In this document: piece by piece, positions 51,586 to 61,092 of the stretch | Layout: the number at the start of each line of letters is the position of its first letter | Numbering within the stretch: the stretch's first letter is position 1 | Assembly: GCF_900476395.1 (NCBI RefSeq) | Contig: NZ_UIHB01000005.1 | Location: 1-64,000 of the forward strand | DNA length: 64,000 nt | Direction of reading: 5' to 3' | From: Xanthomonas euroxanthea | GTDB lineage: Bacteria; Pseudomonadota; Gammaproteobacteria; Xanthomonadales; Xanthomonadaceae | The notes under the pieces: generated by a model | What the model was told of the DNA's origin: nothing | The model's input: only the letters and a program-made list of their open reading frames with translations | Databases searched by the model: none | Translations under genes and position numbers: made by a program

Positions 51586-51996
51586 ATGCGCCGGGATCTG
51601 ATTGTTCTAGTTGTACTTGGCATCGGCGCCTGCCTGCCGGGGTGCGCCGTTCTGCAGGACATGCTGCACGGCCCGCGTCCGGGTCCGAACGGATTTGTCA
51701 CCGTGAGCTGCACCAACACGCTGCCCAATCCCAGTCAACCCTGCGAGGAACAGGCACTGCGGGCCTGCTCGGACACTGCCATCCGCCAATTCGTTACCGC
51801 GCACTCGTCGCCGAACATGGTCACGATCTATCCGAGCAAGCAGAAATCCAAGGACGACGGAAAGAACAAGGACAAGGATCGCGCCGACGAACAACCCAAG
51901 GTCGAGCAACAGGGCTACGACATCAGCGCCGAGTATCAGTGCTACCTGACCAAGCCGCAGCCCTGGGACAGCGGGTACACGCCTCCGGCCAGGTAA
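51586..51996 (+). CDS. Small lipoprotein of unknown function
   Basis: 136 residues. The lipoprotein signal peptide ends in the lipobox LPGC (Cys20). The mature part has VTVSCTNTLPNPSQPCEEQALRACSD (three cysteines), a highly charged low-complexity stretch (KQKSKDDGKNKDKDRADEQPK) and a final AEYQCYLTKPQPW. No family is recognised. It is divergent from the aldehyde dehydrogenase across 270 bp and convergent with potI. Confidence 0.72.
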   Translation: MRRDLIVLVVLGIGACLPGCAVLQDMLHGPRPGPNGFVTVSCTNTLPNPSQPCEEQALRACSDTAIRQFVTAHSSPNMVTIYPSKQKSKDDGKNKDKDRADEQPKVEQQGYDISAEYQCYLTKPQPWDSGYTPPAR

Positions 51997-52152
51997 CAGC
52001 GGCCCAACCAACTGCCGTGCCCGGCGTCCGGTGGCCGCATCAGGCGTCCGCAATCGGCGTGCAGCCATCGTGGATGTCGGTGGCGTCGGCGTTCGCAGCC
52101 GTCTGGCCGCCGCTGGTGGCGATGCATTCGCCACACTCATATTGGTGCCTGC

Positions 52153-53001
52153 TCAGGAAGCAGCTTGCAGCGCCAGTTGTGCATCGCGCTGGCGGCGTTG
52201 TTCGCTGCGCGCCAGCAGCCACCAGCCGATCGCTGCGGCGATCGACACCGCCAGCACCATCAGCGTGGCAAGCGCGTTGATCTTGGGGCTGATGCCCAGC
52301 CGCACCGACGCGAACACCTTGATCGGCAAGGTGGTCGAACTGGGCCCGGCCAGGAAGCTGGCGATCACCACATCGTCCAGCGACAGCGTGAACGCCAGCA
52401 GCCAGCCCGATGCCAATGCGGGGGCGATGATCGGCAAGGTGATCAGGAAGAACACCTTCAACGGTGTCGCGCCCAGATCCATCGCCGCTTCTTCCAGCGA
52501 GCGATCCAGTTCCTGCAGGCGCGAGGAGATCACCACCGTCACGAACGAGACGGTGAAGGTGACATGCGCCGCCCAGATCGCCACCGCGCCGCGCGGTGCG
52601 ATGCCGAGCACGCCGCCCATCGAGACCAGCAACAACAGGATCGACAGGCCGATGATCACCTCCGGCATCACCAATGGCGCGGTGATCAGCGCACCGAACA
52701 GGGTCTTGCCGGGGAAACGCCGCATGCGCACCATCGCCAGCGCCGCCATCGTGCCCAGCAGCGTCGATGCCCCGGCGGTCCAGAACGCGACTTCCAGGCT
52801 GACCCAGGCCGCATCCAGCAGCTGGCGATCGCGCAGCAATTCGCCATACCAGCGCGTGGAAAAGCCGCCCCACACCATCGCCAGCCGCGAGGCGTTGAAC
52901 GAGTAGACCATCAGCAACAGGATCGGCAGGTACAGAAAGCCGAAGCCCAGCGCGAGCACGCTGCCACCCAGCACGCGACCACCGCGCCAGGCGCGCATCA
53001 T
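52153..53001 (-). CDS. potI: Putrescine ABC transporter permease PotI
   Basis: 282 residues, six membrane helices, BPD-type permease. It has LGFGFLYLPILLLMVYSFN at the N-terminus and the EAA loop LEEAAMDLGATPLKVFFLITLPII that contacts the ATPase. The start overlaps the potH stop (two ATGs at 53001 and 52998; the first follows ggaaggg). It is the last gene of potG-potH-potI. Confidence 0.94.
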   Translation of the reverse strand: MMRAWRGGRVLGGSVLALGFGFLYLPILLLMVYSFNASRLAMVWGGFSTRWYGELLRDRQLLDAAWVSLEVAFWTAGASTLLGTMAALAMVRMRRFPGKTLFGALITAPLVMPEVIIGLSILLLLVSMGGVLGIAPRGAVAIWAAHVTFTVSFVTVVISSRLQELDRSLEEAAMDLGATPLKVFFLITLPIIAPALASGWLLAFTLSLDDVVIASFLAGPSSTTLPIKVFASVRLGISPKINALATLMVLAVSIAAAIGWWLLARSEQRRQRDAQLALQAAS

Positions 53002-53912
53002 GTCAGCCGCCCTTCCAGCTCGCGCTGCTGATACCGGTGGAACAGCACGATCGGCACCAGCAACAGCAGCAACATCACCGTGGCCACCGCAGCGGCCACC
53101 GGCCAGTCGCGATTGTTGAAGAACTCGCCCCACAGCACGCGGCCGATCATCAAGGTATCCGGCCCGCCCAGCATTTCCGGAATCACGAATTCGCCCACCG
53201 CCGGAATCATCACCAGCATGCAGCCGGCCACGATCCCGTTGCGCGAGAGCGGCAAGGTGATGCGCACGAACGCCTGCCACGGCCGCGCGCCCAGATCGTA
53301 GGCGGCTTCGAGCAGGCGCCGATCGTGCTTGACCAGGTTGGCGTACAACGGCAGCACCATGAAGGGCAGATAGCAGTACACGATGCCGATATAGGCGGCG
53401 AGCGGTGTGTACAGCAACTGCAACGGCTGGCGGATCACTCCCAGCGCCAGCAGCGCCTGATTGAGCAAGCCGTTGCCGTCGAGGATGCCGATCCAGGCGT
53501 ACACGCGGACCAGGAACGAGGTCCACGACGGCAGCACCACCAGCATCATCGCCACGTTGCGCGTGGCCAGCGGCAGCCGCGCAATGACATAGGCCATCGG
53601 GTAGCCGATCAACAGCGCAAGCACGGTCGACAGCGCCGCGATCCGGATCGAACTCGCATACGCCGCCAGGTACTGGCTGTCGTGCAGCAGGACCAGATAG
53701 TTGCCCAGATGCAGCTTGACGCTCACCGCGCCATCGGCCGCGATGGCGAACAGCGGCGTGTACGGCGGCATCGCGGTGGCGCGCTCGGCAAAGGAGATCT
53801 TCAGCACGATCAGGAACGGGATCGCGAAGAACACCAGCAGCCACAGATACGGTGCGGCGATCACGCCCCAGCGCGCGCCCGGCACTGCTGCGCGGAACAG
53901 GCGGCGCCTCAT
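52998..53912 (-). CDS. potH: Putrescine ABC transporter permease PotH
   Basis: 304 residues, six membrane helices. The EAA loop is LLEAAYDLGARPWQAFVRITLPLS, and the N-terminal LWLLVFFAIPFLIVLKISFAE is typical of PotB/PotH. The ATG at 53912 overlaps the potG stop (ATGA); the frame is open further upstream but inside potG. It pairs with PotI to form the membrane channel. Confidence 0.94.
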   Translation of the reverse strand: MRRRLFRAAVPGARWGVIAAPYLWLLVFFAIPFLIVLKISFAERATAMPPYTPLFAIAADGAVSVKLHLGNYLVLLHDSQYLAAYASSIRIAALSTVLALLIGYPMAYVIARLPLATRNVAMMLVVLPSWTSFLVRVYAWIGILDGNGLLNQALLALGVIRQPLQLLYTPLAAYIGIVYCYLPFMVLPLYANLVKHDRRLLEAAYDLGARPWQAFVRITLPLSRNGIVAGCMLVMIPAVGEFVIPEMLGGPDTLMIGRVLWGEFFNNRDWPVAAAVATVMLLLLLVPIVLFHRYQQRELEGRLT

Positions 53913-55039
53913 GCGGTGAGCACCACGCCGTCGTCCTCGCCCCAGCTCAGCCACACAGTGTCGCCCCAGGTCAGCGCTTCGCTGGCCCAGCGCTGCCGAT
54001 TGGCGAAGTTGGCCATCAGTTTGAAGCCACCGGGCAGACGCACGTGGTAGACCGAGTGGCTGCCGAAATAGGCGATGTCCTCAATCACGCCCTGCGCCTT
54101 GTTGCAGGGCTGGGCGGGTTCCTCCTTGCCGATGACCAGTTTTTCCGGACGCAGTGCGAACGCCACCGCCTGCCCTTCGAAACCGGTGATGCCATGGCCG
54201 ACCCGGATACTGGCGTCGAATGCCCGGGCCTTCAGGCTGACGTGGTCCGGTTTGTCCTCGACGATGACCGCATCGATCAGATTGACCGAGCCGATGAATT
54301 CGGCGGCGAAGCGGTTGGCCGGTTGTTCGTAGATTTCGTCCGGGGTGCCGACCTGCTGGATCCAGCCCTGGTCCATCAATGCGATGCGGGTGGCCATGGT
54401 CATGGCCTCCTCCTGATCATGGGTGACCATGACGCAGGTGACGCCGGAGGTCTCGATGATGTTGACCAGCTCCAGCTGCATCTGCGAGCGCAGCTTCTTG
54501 TCCAGTGCGCCCATCGGTTCGTCCAGCAGCAGCAACTTGGGCCGCTTGGCCAGCGAACGCGCCAGCGCCACGCGCTGCTGCTGGCCGCCGGAGAGTTGAT
54601 GCGGCTTGCGCCTGGCCAGGCTGCCGAGCTGCACCAGCTCCAGCATCTCGCCCACGCGCGCCGCGATTGCTGCCTTGGGCAGGGCTTCCTGCCTCAGTCC
54701 AAAGGCGATGTTTTGCTCCACGCTCATATGCGGAAACAGCGCATACGACTGGAACATCATGTTGATCGGGCGCTCGTACGGCGGCAGTGCGTCGATCGGC
54801 TGGCCATCGAGGACGATGCGGCCCTTGGTCGGCCGCTCGAAGCCGGCCAGGCAGCGCAGCAAGGTGGACTTGCCGCTGCCCGAGCCGCCCAGCAACGCGA
54901 AGATTTCGCCCTTGCGGATCTGCAGGCTGACTTCGTCGACCGCGACGACGCCGTCGAACTCCTTGCGGACCTCGCTGATGCTCAGATAGGCGTTGTCGCC
55001 AGCGGAAAGCGGCGCCGCTGCGGCCTGGGTAAGTGCCAT
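53909..55039 (-). CDS. potG: Putrescine ABC transporter ATP-binding protein PotG
   Basis: 376 residues. ABC domain with Walker A GGSGSGKST, Q loop FQSYALFPHMSV, signature LSGGQQQRVALARSLA, Walker B LLLLDEPMGALD and H loop MVTHDQEEAM. A C-terminal TOBE/OB regulatory domain (about 280-376) follows. It powers uptake by PotHI with the binding protein PotF, whose gene lies 4.7 kb away beyond an efflux operon. The ATG at 55039 gives the standard N-terminus. The 252-bp upstream gap may hold its own promoter. Confidence 0.95.
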   Translation of the reverse strand: MALTQAAAAPLSAGDNAYLSISEVRKEFDGVVAVDEVSLQIRKGEIFALLGGSGSGKSTLLRCLAGFERPTKGRIVLDGQPIDALPPYERPINMMFQSYALFPHMSVEQNIAFGLRQEALPKAAIAARVGEMLELVQLGSLARRKPHQLSGGQQQRVALARSLAKRPKLLLLDEPMGALDKKLRSQMQLELVNIIETSGVTCVMVTHDQEEAMTMATRIALMDQGWIQQVGTPDEIYEQPANRFAAEFIGSVNLIDAVIVEDKPDHVSLKARAFDASIRVGHGITGFEGQAVAFALRPEKLVIGKEEPAQPCNKAQGVIEDIAYFGSHSVYHVRLPGGFKLMANFANRQRWASEALTWGDTVWLSWGEDDGVVLTA

Positions 55040-55291
55040 GAACCCTCTCGTTTGCGAAGCGTGGCCCGGCAATGACTGTGCACCGCAAGACGCCGGGGCC
55101 ACCAGTGCCCGGTGCGAATGCCGGCACCGGTCCCCTTCAGTTCGATCGCGTGCTCTGCCACCAGCTGACGCCGACCCGGCATGTCTGATGCGCACCTGCC
55201 AGCGCGGGTAGCGCAGCAGGGTGGTGCCGGCAGCGGCAGGGCAGCACCCTGCCAGGACCAGCGTGCCCATGCCCACCGCGACCGGTCGCGA

Positions 55292-56782
55292 TCAGCGTGC
55301 CTCCTGCACCGGCGCGCTCCAGCCCAGCCCCAGGCTCTTCTGCAGCGCGACGTAGTTCACCAGCAACTGCACCTGCGCCTGTGCGGCAGCGTCCTGCGCC
55401 GACAGCTGCTGGCGTTGCACGTCGAGCAGATCGATCGACGAGGTGGCACCGGCATCGCGGCGTTGCTGCATCAACCCGGCCGAACGCGTGGCCGAGGCTT
55501 CGGCCTGCCGCGCCACCACCAGTTGCTTGCGCGCCGAGCCGAAACGCGACAACGCGGAGTTGGCGTCCTGCAACGCCGCCAGCACCGCACCCTCGTAGGC
55601 CGCCTCGCGGCCGGCATTGCCGGCACGCGCCTGCTCCACCTGCGCGCGGGTCTTGCCAAAATCAAAGATCGACCAGCGCAGCATCGGCACCGCCAGCGTG
55701 GTCAACGCGTCGGAATTGAAATCGCTGGGCGAACCGGCGACCCAGCTCAGGCCGCCCAGCAAGGTCACTTGCGGGAAATAGCCATTCAACGCCTCGCCGA
55801 TCTGCGCGCTGGAGGCCGCCAGCTCGCGCTCGGCCTTGCGCACATCGGGGCGGCGACGGATCAGGGCGCCGGCATCGTCCACGCGCACCTGCGTGGGTAG
55901 CATCGGCAACGGCTGCGGCGCGCGCAACTGCGCATCCAGCGCGCCGGGCGCGCGCCCCACCATCAGCGCCAGCTGGTCCAGCGCTTCCTGCGATTGCATC
56001 TCCAGCGGCAGGCGCTGCGCTTCCTGTTGCTGCACCTGCGTGGCGATCTGCTCGACCTGCAGGTCCGAGGCCGCACCACGCGCGCGGCGCTGCTGAGTCA
56101 GGCGCAGCGTCTGCCCGATCTTGTCCAGGTTGACATCGGCGATCGCCAGCCGTGCCTGCAGGCCGCGGTAGTTGAGGTACACCTGCCCCACTTCGGCCGC
56201 CAGCTGCACCTGCGCATCGGCCAGCTCGGCTTCCGAGGCCTGCGCCTGCGCCAGGGCGCCTTCGGCGGCGCGACGGCGGCGGCCAAAGAAATCCAGCTCC
56301 CAGCTGGCATCGAAACCGGCGCTGTAGATCTGGGTCTTTTCCAGATCCAGCGCCTCGCTGCCCTGGGCCGGTGGCTGGCCGTTCTGGCCATTCTGCAAGC
56401 CGCCCAGCGTATCGACGATGGTCTGCGGCGGCTCGGCATACACATACACCGCGCTGGCATTGAGCTTGGGCAGGCGCTCGGCACGGCGCTGGCTGGCCAG
56501 TGCGCGGTTGGCGCGCAGCCGCGCCTGCGCCGCGCGCAGGTTGGGGCTGTCGGCCAGGGCCTGGGTGACCAGCTGGGTGAGGGTCGGGTCGTGCAACTCC
56601 TCCCACCAGTGATTCAGCGGCGCGGCAGCGACCACGTCGGCGCCACTGGCGCGATGCAATGCGGGCGCCTGCATCGCCGCATCGGCCACTGCCGGCGCCT
56701 TGGTGTAGTTGGGACCCAGCATGCAGCCGCCGAGCAGGACCACGCTCAACGCCGCGGCCAGCGGCATGCGGATCAGGCGCAT
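55292..56782 (-). CDS. Outer-membrane efflux lipoprotein (TolC/NodT family)
   Basis: 496 residues. The lipoprotein signal (lipobox LGGC) is followed by MLGPNYTKAP, the usual NodT-family start. Two tandem OEP repeats are rich in coiled-coil helix (ANRALASQRRAERLPKLNASA, RRPDVRKAERELAASSAQIGEA). It forms the outer-membrane duct of a tripartite pump with the EmrA and EmrB homologues upstream, 4 bp away. The ATG at 56782 is chosen; an upstream one at 56800 overlaps emrB. Confidence 0.92.
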   Translation of the reverse strand: MRLIRMPLAAALSVVLLGGCMLGPNYTKAPAVADAAMQAPALHRASGADVVAAAPLNHWWEELHDPTLTQLVTQALADSPNLRAAQARLRANRALASQRRAERLPKLNASAVYVYAEPPQTIVDTLGGLQNGQNGQPPAQGSEALDLEKTQIYSAGFDASWELDFFGRRRRAAEGALAQAQASEAELADAQVQLAAEVGQVYLNYRGLQARLAIADVNLDKIGQTLRLTQQRRARGAASDLQVEQIATQVQQQEAQRLPLEMQSQEALDQLALMVGRAPGALDAQLRAPQPLPMLPTQVRVDDAGALIRRRPDVRKAERELAASSAQIGEALNGYFPQVTLLGGLSWVAGSPSDFNSDALTTLAVPMLRWSIFDFGKTRAQVEQARAGNAGREAAYEGAVLAALQDANSALSRFGSARKQLVVARQAEASATRSAGLMQQRRDAGATSSIDLLDVQRQQLSAQDAAAQAQVQLLVNYVALQKSLGLGWSAPVQEAR

Positions 56783-56786
56783 GGAA

Positions 56787-58373
56787 TCAGTGCATTGCAA
56801 GGTGCGCCCCCTTGGGTAACGGCTTGAGCAAAAAGGCCAGCGGAATCGTGCAGACCACGATCACGCCGAAGATCCAGAACAGATCGCTATAGGTCATCAC
56901 CAGGGCCTGCTGCTGCACCAGGCGCGCCAGCTGCGCAACCGAGCGAATGGCCGCCTCGCCGCCGGCGCTGCCCTGCATCTGCGCGGTCAGGCCGGAAAGA
57001 AAATCCTGCGCGCGCGAGGAATTGGCAGTGATCGCACTGCCGATGGTTTCGGTATGGAAGGTCATGCGGCGCTCCTGGAAGGTGGAGATCAGCGCAAGCC
57101 CCACCGAGCCGCCCAGGTTGCGGCCGGCATTGAACAGGCCGGACGCATCGCCGGCCAGCTCCGGCGGCACCGAGGAGATGGCCGCCTGGTTCAGCGACAT
57201 CATCGCCAGCGCCAGGCCACAGCCCTGCAACAACTGGCCGGCGACAAAATGCATGCCGACGGTGTCGGCGGTCAGCGACAGATTGGCAAAGCAGGCCGCG
57301 GCAAAACAGATCAGCCCGGCGATCACCAGGATGCGCACGTCCACCACCTCCAGCAGCTTGGGCATCATCGGCATCAGCAGCACGGTCGGCAGGCCCGACA
57401 GCAGCAGCACGTAGCCGGCCTGCTCGGTGTTGTAGCCGGAGATCACCGCCAGGAACTGCGGGATCATGTACATGACGCCGAACAGGATCATGCCCACCGC
57501 CATGATCATCACGAACACCGCGCCGAAACTGCGATGCAGCAACAGTGACAGGTGGATCACCGGCGGCCGTTTGCGGAACTGGCCCACGACCAGTGCAGCG
57601 AATCCGCTGAGCGCGATCACGCTCAGCGTGTTGATCTCGCTGGATTCGAACCAGCGTTCGCGCTGGCCTTCTTCCAGCACCACGGTGAGCCCGCCCAGGC
57701 CGGCGGTCAGGCCGTAGATACCCAGCCAGTCGGCATTGAGCAGGCCGGCCCAATCGCCTTTCTCATGCTTGAGGCCGAGCAGCAGCAAGGCCACCAGGCC
57801 GACGCAGATCGGTACGTTGATGAAGAACGCGTAGTGCCAGCTGACGTTTTCGGTGAGCCAGCCGCCGAGCAGCGGGCCGATCACCGGGCCCATGATCACG
57901 GTCATGCCGAACAGGGCGGTGCCCATCGTCTGCTGGCTGGGCGGCAGGCGCGTGGCGACGATGGTCAGCGCGGTGGGAATCAGCGCGCCACCGGCCAGGC
58001 CCTGCCCCACACGGCCGATGATCATCATCGTCAACGAGGTCGACAGCCCGCACACCACCGAAAACGCGGTGAACATCACCGCGCAGATCAGCAGGAAGTT
58101 GCGCAGGCCCAGCGTGCGCACGAACCAGCCGGTCAGCGGGATCATGATGATCTCGGCCACCAGATACGCGGTGGAGATCCAGGTGCCTTCGGTGCCGCTG
58201 GCGCCGACCTCGCCCTGGATGGTAGGCAGCGCCGCATTGACGATGGAGATGTCCAGCGTCGCCATGAACGAGCCGATGGTGCCAGCCAGCACCGCCAGCC
58301 AGGCGCCCGGCTCGGCCTTCTCGCGTTGCGCGCTGCCGCCGGCACGCGGGCCGGTGGCTGCCGCTGCACTCAC
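56787..58373 (-). CDS. emrB: DHA2-family multidrug MFS transporter (EmrB-like)
   Basis: 528 residues with 14 predicted membrane helices. Motif D1 TLDISIVNAALPTIQGEVGAS is in helix 1, motif A-type GRVGQGLAGGALIPTALTIV follows and motif C GPVIGPLLGGWL marks an antiporter. GTG start overlapping the emrA stop (GTGA). It is a proton-driven drug exporter, substrate unknown. Confidence 0.93.
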   Translation of the reverse strand: MSAAAATGPRAGGSAQREKAEPGAWLAVLAGTIGSFMATLDISIVNAALPTIQGEVGASGTEGTWISTAYLVAEIIMIPLTGWFVRTLGLRNFLLICAVMFTAFSVVCGLSTSLTMMIIGRVGQGLAGGALIPTALTIVATRLPPSQQTMGTALFGMTVIMGPVIGPLLGGWLTENVSWHYAFFINVPICVGLVALLLLGLKHEKGDWAGLLNADWLGIYGLTAGLGGLTVVLEEGQRERWFESSEINTLSVIALSGFAALVVGQFRKRPPVIHLSLLLHRSFGAVFVMIMAVGMILFGVMYMIPQFLAVISGYNTEQAGYVLLLSGLPTVLLMPMMPKLLEVVDVRILVIAGLICFAAACFANLSLTADTVGMHFVAGQLLQGCGLALAMMSLNQAAISSVPPELAGDASGLFNAGRNLGGSVGLALISTFQERRMTFHTETIGSAITANSSRAQDFLSGLTAQMQGSAGGEAAIRSVAQLARLVQQQALVMTYSDLFWIFGVIVVCTIPLAFLLKPLPKGAHLAMH

Positions 58374-59572
58374 TGCGCGCGCTCCTGCGCCTGCACGCGA
58401 TCGGATTCCTCCTCGGCCCGTTGCTTGGCGTCCTTGGCCGAGCGCGTGTCCACGGTGACCTCGACCGACATGCCCGGCACCAGCACCTTGCGCGCCTCCT
58501 CGCCGGCCAGCACGCGGATGCGCACCGGCACGCGCTGCACCACCTTGGTGAAGTTGCCGGTGGCATTTTCCGGCGGCAGCAGTGCGAACTGCGAGCCGGT
58601 CCCCGGCGACAGGCTCTCGACCTTGCCGTGCAGCGTGACGCCCGACAAGGCATCGACCTCGATTTCGGCCGGCTGACCGGGACGCATCAGCCCGACCTGG
58701 GTTTCCTTGAAGTTGGCGATCAGGTACAGCGATTCCTGCGGCACGATGGTCATGGTGCGGGTACCCGCCCCGAGGAACTGGCCGACCTGCACGGTCTTGT
58801 CGCCGACGCGGCCGTGGATGCGGCTGGTCAGCAAGGTGTCTTCCACCGCCACGCGGGCCTGGTCGGCGTCGGCAGTGGCCTGCTTGACGCCGGCCTGGGC
58901 CTGTTCCAGTTGCGCGTTACTGGCCAGGATCTGGCTTTGCGCACCCTTGGCCTGCGCCTGCGCGGCCTGGTACTGCGCGCGTGCGCGTTGCAGTTCGTGC
59001 TGCAGGCTTTCCTGGTGTTCGTGGGTGTCCGCGCCAGAGGCGGCCAACGGCGCGAAGCGCTTCACTTCGGCCTGGGCAAACGTCAGGCTTGCCGCTGCCG
59101 AGCTCACCTGGCTACGTGCCTGCACCAGCGCCGACTCCTGTGCGGAGACATTGGCGGTGGCAGCGGCGATATCGGCCTGGCGCGCGGCGATTGCGGCCTC
59201 GGCCTGCTGCAGCGTGGCCTGGTAGGTACGGTCGTCGATCTGCAGCAGCGGCTGGCCGGCCTCCACGATCTGGTTGTCGCTCACCATCACCTTGGTCACG
59301 TAGCCGCTGACCCGCGGCGCCACGGCGACCGAATCGGCCTGCAGGTAGGCGTTGTTCGTGTCCTGCATGTAGCGGCCCTTGATCAGGTAATAGGCCAGCC
59401 AGATCACCAGCAGCACCACCACCAGCACCCCGACCACGATCAGCGTCCACTTGACCTTGGGATTCTTCAACGGCGAGGGCTTGGGTGGCTCCTGCTCGTC
59501 GTGCGCGCCGCTGCCTTGCGCATCCGTGCCCGAAGGCTGGCCATCGTTGGACTGCTGGTCGTGATTGCTCAA
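58370..59572 (-). CDS. emrA: Periplasmic membrane-fusion protein (EmrA-like)
   Basis: 400 residues. A hydrophilic cytoplasmic N-terminus (1-42) and one membrane helix (about 43-66) precede the HlyD/EmrA core: lipoyl half AVAPRVSGYVTKVMVSDNQIVEAG, a long helical hairpin (about 115-240) and beta-barrel VGDKTVQVGQFLGAG. The TTG start at 59572 follows aggaca; no ATG is available. It links EmrB to the outer-membrane channel. An AT-rich patch at 59646-59660 upstream is the likely promoter area. No regulator gene is adjacent. Confidence 0.92.
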   Translation of the reverse strand: MSNHDQQSNDGQPSGTDAQGSGAHDEQEPPKPSPLKNPKVKWTLIVVGVLVVVLLVIWLAYYLIKGRYMQDTNNAYLQADSVAVAPRVSGYVTKVMVSDNQIVEAGQPLLQIDDRTYQATLQQAEAAIAARQADIAAATANVSAQESALVQARSQVSSAAASLTFAQAEVKRFAPLAASGADTHEHQESLQHELQRARAQYQAAQAQAKGAQSQILASNAQLEQAQAGVKQATADADQARVAVEDTLLTSRIHGRVGDKTVQVGQFLGAGTRTMTIVPQESLYLIANFKETQVGLMRPGQPAEIEVDALSGVTLHGKVESLSPGTGSQFALLPPENATGNFTKVVQRVPVRIRVLAGEEARKVLVPGMSVEVTVDTRSAKDAKQRAEEESDRVQAQERAQ

Positions 59573-59764
59573 GGTGGGGTGTCCTGTGTCGTGGGCGAGG
59601 CGCGCGCGACGGGCCGCATCAGCGGTTCGGCGAAGGCGGCGCAACCATACAATTATTTGAACCGCCCGGTACAGATTGCGTGATGACCGCAGTCAGCGTC
59701 CGCTCGGACTTCCGGACAGACGCCGGCGGACGCTCCTACAGGAATAAGACAGCGATGGCGGCTG

Positions 59765-60880
59765 TCAGCGCCCGGTCTTGATCTCGGTCCACAGCCGCGT
59801 ATACAGCCGGTCCACCTCGGGCGGATTGATCGCATAGGTGAACATCCGGGCGGTCACCTCCGGCGGCGGGTAGATGGTGGGGTCGTTGCGGATCGCCGCG
59901 TCCACCAGCGGCGTGGCGGTGCGCACCGGGTTGGCGTAGTGGATGAAGTTGCTGTTGGCCGCGGCCACCTCCGGCTTCAACAGATAATTGATGAAGGCGT
60001 AGGCGTTGTCCGGGTGCTTGGCGTCCTTGGGAATGGCCAGCATGTCGAACCACTGCGGCGCGCCTTCCTTGGGGATCGCATAGGCCACCTTGATGCCGTT
60101 GCCGGCTTCCACCGCGCGGTCGCGCGCCTGGATGATGTCGCCCGACCAGCCCACCGCCAGGCAGGTGTTGCCGTTGGCCAGCGAGGTCACGTACTGGCTG
60201 GAATGAAAGTTCTGCACATACGGGCGGATCGTCTTGATCAGCGCGGCGGCCTTTTCGATGTCGGCCGGTGCGCTGCTGTGCGGATCCAGGCCCAGGTAGT
60301 TGAGCGCGATCGGAATCAGGTCCGAGGGCGTGTCCAGCAGGGTCACGCCGCAGTCCTTCAATCTGGACAGGTTTTCCGGCTTGAACACCAGATCCCAGCT
60401 GTTGGCGACCTCGGTGCTGCCGAAGATCGCCTTGAGCTTGTCCACGTTGTAGCCGATGCCGGTGGTGCCGATCATATACGGCACGCCATAGGCATTGCCC
60501 GGATCCTGCGTGGCGATGCGCCGCATGATGTCCGGGTCCAGATTGGCCAGATTGGGGATCTTGCCCTTGTCCAGCGGCAGGAACACGCCGGCCTGGATCT
60601 GCCGGCCGAAGAAGTTCAGCGTTGGCACCACCACGTCATAGTCGCTGCCACCGGCGAGCAGCTTGGTTTCCACCATCTCGTCGCTGTCGAACACGTCGTA
60701 GGTGACCTTGATGCCGGTGCTCTTTTCGAACGCGGGAATGGTGTCTTCGGCGATGTAGTCCGAATAATTGTAGACATTGAGCACCTTGGCCTGCGCCTCG
60801 GCGTCGCCGGGCGCATTGCGGCCACCGCAGGCGGCCAGCAAGGTGGTGGACAGCGTCAGGGCGAGCAGTCGCAGCGTCAT
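59765..60880 (-). CDS. potF: Putrescine-binding lipoprotein PotF
   Basis: 371 residues. Signal with lipobox LAAC (Cys18), then the PotD/PotF fold: LNVYNYSDYIAEDTIPAFEKSTGIKV, DVVVPTLNFFGRQIQAG, VGWSGDIIQA and YPPPEVTARMF. It delivers putrescine to PotGHI. It is separated from potGHI by the emrAB-OMF operon. It lies 212 bp downstream of a putrescine aminotransferase gene. Confidence 0.93.
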   Translation of the reverse strand: MTLRLLALTLSTTLLAACGGRNAPGDAEAQAKVLNVYNYSDYIAEDTIPAFEKSTGIKVTYDVFDSDEMVETKLLAGGSDYDVVVPTLNFFGRQIQAGVFLPLDKGKIPNLANLDPDIMRRIATQDPGNAYGVPYMIGTTGIGYNVDKLKAIFGSTEVANSWDLVFKPENLSRLKDCGVTLLDTPSDLIPIALNYLGLDPHSSAPADIEKAAALIKTIRPYVQNFHSSQYVTSLANGNTCLAVGWSGDIIQARDRAVEAGNGIKVAYAIPKEGAPQWFDMLAIPKDAKHPDNAYAFINYLLKPEVAAANSNFIHYANPVRTATPLVDAAIRNDPTIYPPPEVTARMFTYAINPPEVDRLYTRLWTEIKTGR

Positions 60881-61092
60881 GCGGGTCTCCAGGGCAGCGC
60901 GATCAGGGCGGGCCGGTGTACGGCCGGTCGGAGGTCCAGCCTACCCATGGTGTTTGTGTTTGCACAGCGTGGCGTGCGGAATTCCCGCGTGCGCTGCGGC
61001 AGGCGGCACGGCCGATGCCGGAATCGCACCGGCCCGCCGTCCTTTGCACATACGTGCGAGACCTTCAGCCTCGGGAGCTGCGCCGGCAGGGC

